Below are positions 55,831 to 64,000 of a DNA stretch of 64,000 nt, piece by piece (positions within the stretch are counted from its first letter, which is position 1; each line of letters starts with the position of its first letter). Position numbers and translations under genes: made by a program. Origin of the DNA: Clusia tigrina (lineage: Eukaryota; Arthropoda; Insecta; Diptera; Clusiidae); contig CAKKTE020000052.1 of assembly GCA_920105625.2 (NCBI GenBank), positions 186,001 to 250,000 on the forward strand. Reading direction: 5' to 3'. The notes under the pieces are model-generated. The model saw nothing but the letters and a program-made list of their open reading frames with translations, was not told where the DNA came from and made no database searches.

Positions 55831-56690
55831 ACCTTGAAATTGTGTAACAATAAAGTACACGAGTCTCTTGTCAATTTAAGCTATCGCTCAAAGCTATGCT
55901 ACCCTTCAGTCCCAAATCAAACACTGATAAAACTTCAAATGGCCCTAACTTCTATGCGGCACATCCTACACCTATCAAAGTTTGCAACATATAAATGCTT
56001 GTAACCTTTTACTGGAACATCATAAAAACTTGCAATTTTGTAACAATAAAGTACTCGAGCCTCTTCTCAATTTAAGCTATCGCTCAAAGCTATGCTACCA
56101 TTGAGTCCCAAATCAAACACTGATAAAACTTCAAATGGCCCTAACTTCTATATGGTACAACCTACACCTAGCAAAGTTTGCAACATACAAATGCTTGTAA
56201 CTTTTTACTGGAGCGTCATAAAACCTTGAAATTTTGTAACAATAAAGTTCTTGAGTCTCTTGTCAATCTAAGCTATCGGTCAAAGCTATGCTACCCTTGA
56301 GTCCCAAATCAAACACTTTTAAAACTTCAAATGGCCTTAACTTCTATACGGTACGTCCTACACCTATCAAAGTTTGCAACATACAAATGCTTGTAACTTT
56401 TACTGGAGCGTCATAAAACCTTGAAATTTTGTAACAATAAAGTACTCGAGCCTCTTGTCAATTTCAGCTATCGCTCAAAGCTATGCTACCCGTGAGTCCC
56501 AAATCAAACACTGATGAAACTTCAAAAAATGTCCCTAACTTCCATACAGTACGTCCTACACCTATCAAAGTTTTCAACATAAAAATTCTTGTAACTTTTT
56601 ACTGGAGCGTCATAAAAGCTTGAAATTTTGTAACAATAAAGTACTCGAGCCTCTTGTCAATTTAAGCTATAGCTCAAAGTTATGCTACCC
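55831..56690. repeat. short satellite block related to the start of segments A and B
   Basis: The order CATAAAAACTTGC, GGTACAACCTACACCTAGC, AAAGTTCTTGAG, AACACTTTTAAAACTTC and TTCAAAAAATG (56,521) repeats that of 42,460-43,160, and of 32,280-32,980 in segment A, about 13.37 kb upstream of here for segment B. It has private changes such as CTATCGGTCAAAG near 56,277 and CCCGTGAGTCC near 56,491. It joins the 5,110-bp block near 56,690 at a GTCCGAAATC unit. Confidence 0.75.
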
Positions 56691-57415
56691 TTGAGTCCGA
56701 AATCAAACACTGATAATACTTCAAATGGCCCTAACTTCTATACGGTACGTCCTACACCAATCAAAGTTTGCAACATACAAATGCTTGTAACTTTTTAGTG
56801 GAGCGTCATAAAACCTTGAAATTTTGTAACAATAAAGTACTCGAACCTCTTGTCAATTTAAGCTATCGCTCAAAGTTATGCTACCCTTTAGTCCCAAATC
56901 AAACACTGATCAAACTTCAAATGGCCCTAACTTCTATACGGTACGTCCTACACCTATCAAAGTTTGCAACATACAAATGCTTGTAACTTTTTACTGCAGC
57001 GTCATAAAACCTTGAAATTTTGTAACAATAAAGTACTCGAGCCTCTTGTCAATTTAAGCTATCGCTCAAAGCTATGCTACCCTTGAGTCCCAAATCAAAC
57101 ACTGATAAAATTTCAAATGGCCCTAACTTCTATTCGGTACGTCCTACACCTATCATAGTTTGCAACATACAAATGCTTGTAACTTTTTACTGGAGCGTCA
57201 TAAAATCTTCAAATTTTGTAACAATAAAGTACTCCAGCCTCTTGTCAATTTCAGCTATCGCTCAAAGCTATGCTACCCTTGAGTCCCAAATCAAACACTG
57301 ATAAAACTTCAAATGTCCCTAACTTCTATACAGTATGTCCTACACCTATCAAAGTTTGCAACATACAAATGCTTGTAACTTTTTACTGGAGTGTCATAAA
57401 ACCTTGAAATTGTGT

Positions 57416-57451
57416 AACAATAAAGTACACGAGCCAACAATAAAGTACACG
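57416..57451. repeat. 16-bp microduplication 5
   Basis: AACAATAAAGTACACG, AGCC, AACAATAAAGTACACG. Both halves are unmutated, as in examples 2, 4 and 6. Confidence 0.9.
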
Positions 57452-57739
57452 TGTCAATTTAAGCTATCGCTCAAAGCTATGCTACCCTTGAGTCCCAAAT
57501 CAAACACTGATAAAACTTCAAATGGCCCTAACTTCTATACGGCACGTCCTACACCTATCAAAGTTTGCAACATACAAATGCTTGTAACTTTTTACTGGAG
57601 CTTCATAAAACCTTGAAATTTTGTAACAATAAAGTACTCGAGCCTCTTCTCAATCTAAGCTATCGCTCAAAGCTATGCTGCCCTTGAGTCCCAAATCAAA
57701 CACTGATAAAACTTCAAATGGCCCTAACTTCTATACAGC

Positions 57740-60340
57740 ACGTCCTACACCTATCAAAGTTTGCAACATACAAATGCTTGTAACTTTTTACTGCAGCGTC
57801 ATGAGACCTTGAAATTTTGTAACAATAAAGTACTCGAACCTCTTGTCAATTTAAGCTATCGCGCAAAGTTATGTTACCCTTTAGTCCCAAATCAAACACT
57901 GATCAAACTTCAAATGGCCCTGACTTCTATACGGTACGTCCTACACCTATCAAAGTTTGCAACATAGAAATGCTTGTACCTTTTTACTGCAGCGTCATAA
58001 AACTTTGAAATTTTGTAACAATAAAGTACTCGAGCCTCTTGTCAATTTAAGCTATCGCTCAAAGCTATGCTACCCTTGAGTCCCAAATCAAACACTGATA
58101 AAATTTCAAATGGCCCTAACTTCTATACGGTACGTCCTACGCCTATCATAGTTTGCAACATACAAATGCTTGTAACTTTTTACTGAAGCGTCATAAAATC
58201 TTCAAATTTTGTAACAATAAAGTACTCGAGCCTCTTGTCAATTTCAGCTATCGCTCAAAGCTATGCTACCCTTGAGTACCAAATCAAACACTGATAAAAC
58301 TTCAAATGTCCCTAACTAATATACAGTATGTCCTACACCTATCAAAGTTTGCAACATACAAATGCTTGTAACTTTTTACTGGAGCTTCATAAAACCTTGA
58401 AATTTTGTAACAATAAAGTACTCGAGCCTCTTCTCAATCTAAGCTATCGCTCAAAGCTATGCTGCCCTTGAGTCCCAAATCAAACGCTGATACAACTTCA
58501 AATGGCCCTAACTTCTATACGGCACGTCCTACACCTATCAAAGTTTGCAACATACAAATGCTTGTAACTTTTTACTGGAGCTTCATAAAACCTTGAAATT
58601 TTGTAACAATAAAGTACTCGAGCCTCTTCTCAATCTAAGCTATCGCTCAAAGCTATGCTGCCCTTGAGTCCCAAATCAAACATTGATAAAACTTCAAATG
58701 GCCCTAACTTCTATACGGCACGTCCTACACCTATCAAAGTTTGCAACATACAAATGCTTGTAACTTTTTAGTGGAGCGTCATAGAACCTTGAAATTGTGT
58801 AACAATAAAGTACTCGAGCCTCTTGTCAATTTAAGCTATCGCTCAAAGCTATGCTACCCTTGAGTCCCAAATCAAACATTGATAAAACTTCAAATGGCCC
58901 TAACTTCTATACGGCACGTCCTACACCTATCAAAGTTTGCAACATACAAATGCTTGTAACTTTTTACTGGAGCTTCATAAAACCTTGAAATTTTGTAACA
59001 ATAAAGTACTCGAGCCTCTTCTCAATCTAAGCTATCGCTCAAAGCTATGCTGCCCTTGAGTCCCAAATCAAACGCTGATACAACTTCAAATGGCCCTAAC
59101 TTCTATACGGCACGTCCTACACCTATCAAAGTTTGCAACATACAAATGCTTGTAACTTTTTACTGGAGCTTCATAAAACCTTGAAATTTTGTAACAATAA
59201 AGTACTCGAGCCTCTTCTCAATCTAAGCTATCGCTCAAAGCTATGCTGCCCTTGAGTCCCAAATCAAACACTGATAAAACTTCAAATGGCCCTAACTTCT
59301 ATACGGCACGTCCTACACCTATCAAAGTTTGCAACATACAAATGCTTGTAACTTTTTACTGGAGCTTCATAAAACCTTGAAATTTTGTAACAATAAAGTA
59401 CTCGAGCCTCTTCTCAATCTAAGCTATAGCTCAAAGCTATGCTACCCTTGATTCCGAAATCAAACACTGATAATACTTTTAAATGGCCCTAACTTCTATA
59501 CGGCACGTCCTACACCTATCAAAGTTTGCAACATACAAATGCTTGTAACTTTTTACTGCAGCGTCATGAGAACTTGAAATTTTGTAACAATAAAGTACTC
59601 GAACCTCTTGTCAATTTAAGCTATCGCGCAAAGTTATGTTACCCTTTAGTCCCAAATCAAACACTGATCAAACTTCAAATGGCCCTAACTTCTATACGGT
59701 ACGTCCTACACCTATCAAAGTTTGCAACATAGAAATGCTTGTACCTTTTTACTGCAGCGTCATAAAACTTTGAAATTTTGTAACAATAAAGTACTCGAGC
59801 CTCTTGTCAATTTAAGCTATCGCTCAAAGCTATGCTACCCTTGAGTCCCAAATCAAACACTGATAAAGTTTCAAATGGCCCTAACTTCTATACGGTACGT
59901 CCTACGCCTATCATAGTTTGCAACATACAAATGCTTGTAACTTTTTACTGGAGCGTCATAAAATCTTCAAATTTTGTAACAATAAAGTACTCGAGCCTCT
60001 TGTCAATTTCAGCTATCGCTCAAAGCTATGCTACCCTTGAGTACCAAATCAAACACTGATAAAACTTCAAATGTCCCTAACTAATATACAGTATGTCCTA
60101 CACCTATCAAAGTTTGCAACATACAAATGCTTGTAACTTTTTACTGGAGCTTCATAAAACCTTGAAATTTTGTAACAATAAAGTACTCGAGCCTCTTGTC
60201 AATCTAAGCTATCGCTCAAAGCTATGCTGCCCTTGAGTCCCAAATCAAACACTGATATAACTTCAAATGGCCCTAACTTCTATACGGCACGTCCTACACC
60301 TATCAAAGTTTGCAACATACAAATGCTTGTAACTTTTTAC
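57740..60340. repeat. 9-unit spaced pair, offset 1,765 bp
   Basis: Positions about 57,740-58,540 match 59,505-60,305 at 1,765 bp (9 units plus 1). The shared rare variants are TATCGCGCAAAGTTATG, AACATAGAAATGCTTGTACC, CATAAAACTTTG, CCTACGCCTATC and CTAACTAATATACAG. Between the partners lies a local run of near-identical units. Confidence 0.8.
58380..59420. repeat. local amplification of GAGCTTCATAAAACC units
   Basis: Units with GCACGTCC, CTGGAGCTTCAT, CCTCTTCTCAATCTAAGC and GCTATGCTGCCC recur through this interval. CAAACGCTGATACAAC occurs at 58,481 and 59,069, 588 bp or three units apart. One unit near 58,770 (TTTTTAGTGGAGCGTCATAGAACC) interrupts the run. This reads as a 3-unit step of local expansion. 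Confidence 0.75.
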
Positions 60341-61799
60341 TGCAGCGTCATGAGACCTTAAAATTTTGTAACAATAAAGTGCTCGAGCCTCTTGTCAATT
60401 TAAGCTATCGCTCAAAGCTATGCTACCCTTGAGTCCCAAATGAAACACTGATAAAACTTCAAATGGCCCTAACTTCTATACGGTACGTCCTACACCTATC
60501 AAAGTTTGCAACATAAAAATTCTTTAACTTTTTACTGGAGCGTCATAAAATCTTGAAATTTTGTAACAATAAAGTAGTCGAGCCTCTTGTCAATTTAAGC
60601 TATCGCTCAAAGCTATGCTACCATTGAGTCCCAAATCAAACACTGATAAAACTTCAAATGGCCCTAACTTCTATATGGTACAACCTACACCTAGCAAAGT
60701 TTGCAACATACAAATGCTTGTAACTTTTTACTGGAGCGTCATAAAACCTTGAAATTTTGTAACAATAAAGTTCTTGAGCCTCTTGTCAATTTAAGCTATC
60801 GCTCAAAGCTATGCTACCCTTGAGTCCCAAATGAAACACTGATAAAACTTCAAATGGCCCTAACTTCTATACGGTACGTCCTACACCTATCAAAGTTTGC
60901 AACATACAAATGCTTGTAACTTTTTAGTGGAGCGTCATAGAACCTTGAAATTGTGTAACAATAAAGTACTCGAGCCTCTTGTCAATTTAAGCTATCGCTC
61001 AAAGCTATGCTACCCTTGAGTCCCAAATCAAACATTGATAAAACTTCAAATGGCCCTAACTTTTTTACGGTACGTCCTACACCTGTCAAAGTTTGCAACA
61101 TACAAATACTTGTAACTTTTTACTGCAGCGTCATAAAACCTTGAAATTTTGTAACAATAAAGTACTCGAGCCTCTTGTCAATTTAAGCTATCGCTCAAAG
61201 TTATGCTACCCTTGAGTAAAAAATCAAACCCTGATAAAACTTCAAATGGCCCTAACTTCTATACGGTACGTCCTACCCCTATCAAAGTTTGAAACATACA
61301 AATGCTTGTAACTTTTTACTGGAGCGTCATAAAACCTTGAAATTTTGTAACAGTAAAGTACTCGAGCCTCTTGTCAATTTAAGCTATAGCTCAAAGCTAT
61401 GCTACCCTTGAGTCCGAAATCAAACACTGATAATACTTTTAAATGGCCCTAACTTCTATACGGTACGTCCTACACCTATCAAAGTTTGCAACATACAAAT
61501 GCTTGTAACTTTTTACTGGAGCGTCATTAAACCTTGAAATTTTGTAACAATAAAGTACTCGAACCTCTTGTCAATTTAAGCTATCGCTCAAAGCTATGCT
61601 ACCCTTTAGTCCCAAATCAAACACTGATAAAACTTCAAATGGCCCTAACTTCTATACGGTACGTCCTACACCTATTAAAGTTTGCAACATACAAATGCTT
61701 GTAACTTTTTACTGGAGCGTCATAAAACCTTGAAATTGTGTAACAATAAAGTACACGAGCCTCTTGTCAATTTAAGCTATCGCTCAAAGCTATGCTACC

Positions 61800-64000
61800 C
61801 TTGAGTCCGAAATCAAACACTGATAATACTTCAAATGGCCCTAACTTCTATACGGTACGTCCTACACCAATCAAAGTTTGCAACATACAAATGCTTGTAA
61901 CTTTTTAGTGGAGCGTCATAAAACCTTGAAATTTTGTAACAATAAAGTACTCGAACCTCTTGTCAATTTAAGCTATCGCTCAAAGTTATGCTACCCTTTA
62001 GTCCCAAATCAAACACTGATCAAACTTCAAATGGCCCTAACTTCTATACGGTACGTCCTACACCTATCAAAGTTTGCAACATACAAATGCTTGTAACTTT
62101 TTACTGCAGCGTCATAAAACCTTGAAATTTTGTAACAATAAAGTACTCGAGCCTCTTGTCAATTTAAGCTATCGCTCAAAGCTATGCTACCCTTGAGTCC
62201 CAAATCAAACACTGATAAAATTTCAAATGGCCCTAACTTCTATTCGGTACGTCCTACACCTATCATAGTTTGCAACATACAAATGCTTGTAACTTTTTAC
62301 TGGAGCGTCATAAAATCTTCAAATTTTGTAACAATAAAGTACTCCAGCCTCTTGTCAATTTCAGCTATCGCTCAAAGCTATGCTACCCTTGAGTCCCAAA
62401 TCAAACACTGATAAAACTTCAAATGTCCCTAACTTCTATACAGTATGTCCTACACCTATCAAAGTTTGCAACATACAAATGCTTGTAACTTTTTACTGGA
62501 GTGTCATAAAACCTTGAAATTGTGTAACAATAAAGTACACGAGCCAACAATAAAGTACACGTGTCAATTTAAGCTATCGCTCAAAGCTATGTTACCCTTG
62601 AGTCCCAAGTCAAACACTGATAAAACTTCAAATGGCCCTAACTTCTATACGGCACGTCCTACACCTATCAAAGTTTGCAACATACAAATGCTTGTAACTT
62701 TTTACTGGAGCTTCATAAAACCTTGAAATTTTGTAACAATAAAGTACTCGAGCCTCTTCTCAATCTAAGCTATCGCTCAAAGCTATGCTGCCCTTGAGTC
62801 CCAAATCAAACACTGATAAAACTTCAAATGGCCCTAACTTCTATACAGCACGTCCTACACCTATCAAAGTTTGCAACATACAAATGCTTGTAACTTTTTA
62901 CTGCAGCGTCATGAGACCTTGAAATTTTGTAACAATAAAGTACTCGAACCTCTTGTCAATTTAAGCTATCGCGCAAAGTTATGTTACCCTTTAGTCCCAA
63001 ATCAAACACTGATCAAACTTCAAATGGCCCTGACTTCTATACGGTACGTCCTACACCTATCAAAGTTTGCAACATAGAAATGCTTGTACCTTTTTACTGC
63101 AGCGTCATAAAACTTTGAAATTTTGTAACAATAAAGTACTCGAGCCTCTTGTCAATTTAAGCTATCGCTCAAAGCTATGCTACCCTTGAGTCCCAAATCA
63201 AACACTGATAAAATTTCAAATGGCCCTAACTTCTATACGGTACGTCCTACGCCTATCATAGTTTGCAACATACAAATGCTTGTAACTTTTTACTGAAGCG
63301 TCATAAAATCTTCAAATTTTGTAACAATAAAGTACTCGAGCCTCTTGTCAATTTCAGCTATCGCTCAAAGCTATGCTACCCTTGAGTACCAAATCAAACA
63401 CTGATAAAACTTCAAATGTCCCTAACTAATATACAGTATGTCCTACACCTATCAAAGTTTGCAACATACAAATGCTTGTAACTTTTTACTGGAGCTTCAT
63501 AAAACCTTGAAATTTTGTAACAATAAAGTACTCGAGCCTCTTCTCAATCTAAGCTATCGCTCAAAGCTATGCTGCCCTTGAGTCCCAAATCAAACGCTGA
63601 TACAACTTCAAATGGCCCTAACTTCTATACGGCACGTCCTACACCTATCAAAGTTTGCAACATACAAATGCTTGTAACTTTTTACTGGAGCTTCATAAAA
63701 CCTTGAAATTTTGTAACAATAAAGTACTCGAGCCTCTTCTCAATCTAAGCTATCGCTCAAAGCTATGCTGCCCTTGAGTCCCAAATCAAACATTGATAAA
63801 ACTTCAAATGGCCCTAACTTCTATACGGCACGTCCTACACCTATCAAAGTTTGCAACATACAAATGCTTGTAACTTTTTAGTGGAGCGTCATAGAACCTT
63901 GAAATTGTGTAACAATAAAGTACTCGAGCCTCTTGTCAATTTAAGCTATCGCTCAAAGCTATGCTACCCTTGAGTCCCAAATCAAACATTGATAAAACTT
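61800..64000. repeat. 5,110-bp block, second copy (cut by the window end)
   Basis: Matches 56,690-58,890 at exactly 5,110 bp through the last base of the window. Only two base differences were noticed in about 2.2 kb: C57,482 to T62,592 and A57,499 to G62,609. This is the closest long match in the window. The full length of the copy lies beyond the edge. Confidence 0.92.
62526..62561. repeat. 16-bp microduplication 6
   Basis: Copy of microduplication 5 at +5,110 bp, with both halves AACAATAAAGTACACG around AGCC. Confidence 0.9.

Larger units (their letters stand above)
56690..61799. repeat. 5,110-bp block, first copy
   Basis: 26 units plus 14 bp. It is followed directly by a second copy at exactly +5,110 bp. 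Landmarks are the CACCAATC / TTTTTAGTGGAGCG unit (56,757-56,805), ATTCGGTACG (57,132), the microduplication at 57,416, TATCGCGCAAAGTTATG (57,859), CCTACGCCTATC (58,136), CTAACTAATATACAG (58,313), CAAACGCTGATACAAC (58,481) and GAGTAAAAAATC (61,214). The right part (60,500-61,750) repeats unit types of segments A and B. Confidence 0.92.
1..64000. repeat. 196-bp satellite DNA array, head to tail, about 326 units
   Basis: Every part of the window reads as the same unit. Anchors such as TTTAAGCTATCGCTC, CCCTTGAGTCCCAAATC, GGCCCTAACTTCTA, ACCTATCAAAGTTTGCAAC and AGTACTCGAGCCTCTTG recur every 196 bp, in the same order and orientation, from first base to last. The anchor at position 1 is found again at 63,940, which is 326 units plus 43 bp. 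I saw no inverted unit and no interruption by unique sequence. Such gene-free arrays form centromeric, pericentromeric or subtelomeric heterochromatin in eukaryotes. Which of these applies cannot be read from the sequence. The satellite family is not one I recognise. Confidence 0.98.

Noticed and set aside
1394..63400. Dozens of plus-strand open frames of about 64-123 codons with recurring peptides
   Set aside because: They recur because the DNA recurs. Starts are often exactly 196 bp apart and successive frames overlap in different reading frames, since 196 is not a multiple of 3. The longer ones (about 110-123 codons) arise where a small indel joins two frames. There is no promoter, no consistent start context and no recognisable domain.
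1..64000. CRISPR array or other prokaryotic direct-repeat system
   Set aside because: There are no short repeats alternating with unique spacers: the whole 196 bp is repeated and the variation is point mutation. There are no associated genes.
1..64000. CENP-B box
   Set aside because: The core needs TTCG and CGGG in fixed spacing. I did not find CGGG in the unit, and none of the variants I looked at creates it.
1..64000. Transposable element or LTR origin of the array
   Set aside because: No target-site duplications, terminal repeats, primer-binding site or coding remnants were seen inside or between units.
1..64000. Ribosomal DNA spacer or 5S gene cluster
   Set aside because: No rRNA-like conserved stretch occurs in the unit, and no gene is present between repeats in 64 kb.

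Overview
The whole 64,000-base window is one satellite DNA array. A single AT-rich unit of about 196 bp (about 37% G+C, counted on one full unit with consensus bases) repeats head to tail from the first base to the last, always in the same orientation. Following the TTTAAGC anchor from position 1 to position 63,940 gives about 326 complete units. The net drift is only +43 bp, so nearly every unit is 195-197 bp long. I found no gene, RNA gene, transposon, CRISPR array, telomere repeat or stretch of unique sequence. The many short open frames are repeat artefacts: 196 is not a multiple of 3, so each unit changes frame, and the same peptide recurs wherever the same unit variant recurs.

The organism is a eukaryote, because a gene-free satellite array of this size belongs to centromeric, pericentromeric or other constitutive heterochromatin. 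Unit length near the nucleosome repeat length and AT-richness fit a centromeric or pericentromeric satellite of a plant or animal. Nothing in the sequence names the species, and a flowering plant is only a weak guess.

The information lies in higher-order organisation, read from diagnostic variants, small indels and their spacing. (1) About 1-7,250: mixed, older-looking units with patchy pairs. (2) About 7,250-21,480: a higher-order repeat of nominally 13 units (2,547-2,548 bp), with internal gains and losses of whole units. (3) About 21,480-28,090: nested 3-, 4-, 9- and 12-unit duplications with visible crossover-like junctions. (4) About 28,090-31,221: two near-identical 8-unit blocks 1,566 bp apart. 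(5) About 31,010-52,155: a super-repeat in which about 8.2 kb recurs exactly 10,180 bp away for most of its length. A 7-unit duplication lies between the copies, and the second copy carries a later 2,160 bp internal expansion, after which the match resumes at 12,340 bp. (6) About 51,850-55,830: two 1,987-bp blocks carrying a 16-bp microduplication. (7) About 56,690-64,000: a 5,110-bp block and the first 2.2 kb of a second copy that is almost identical, running off the window end.

Together this is a layered record of unequal exchange: whole-unit steps, blocks of 3 to 26 units, then segments of about 52 units. The most recent-looking events are on the right. No previously undescribed protein or RNA system was found. 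What is of interest is the repeat architecture and one unit subfamily in which two diagnostic substitutions each remove a stop codon from the same frame.
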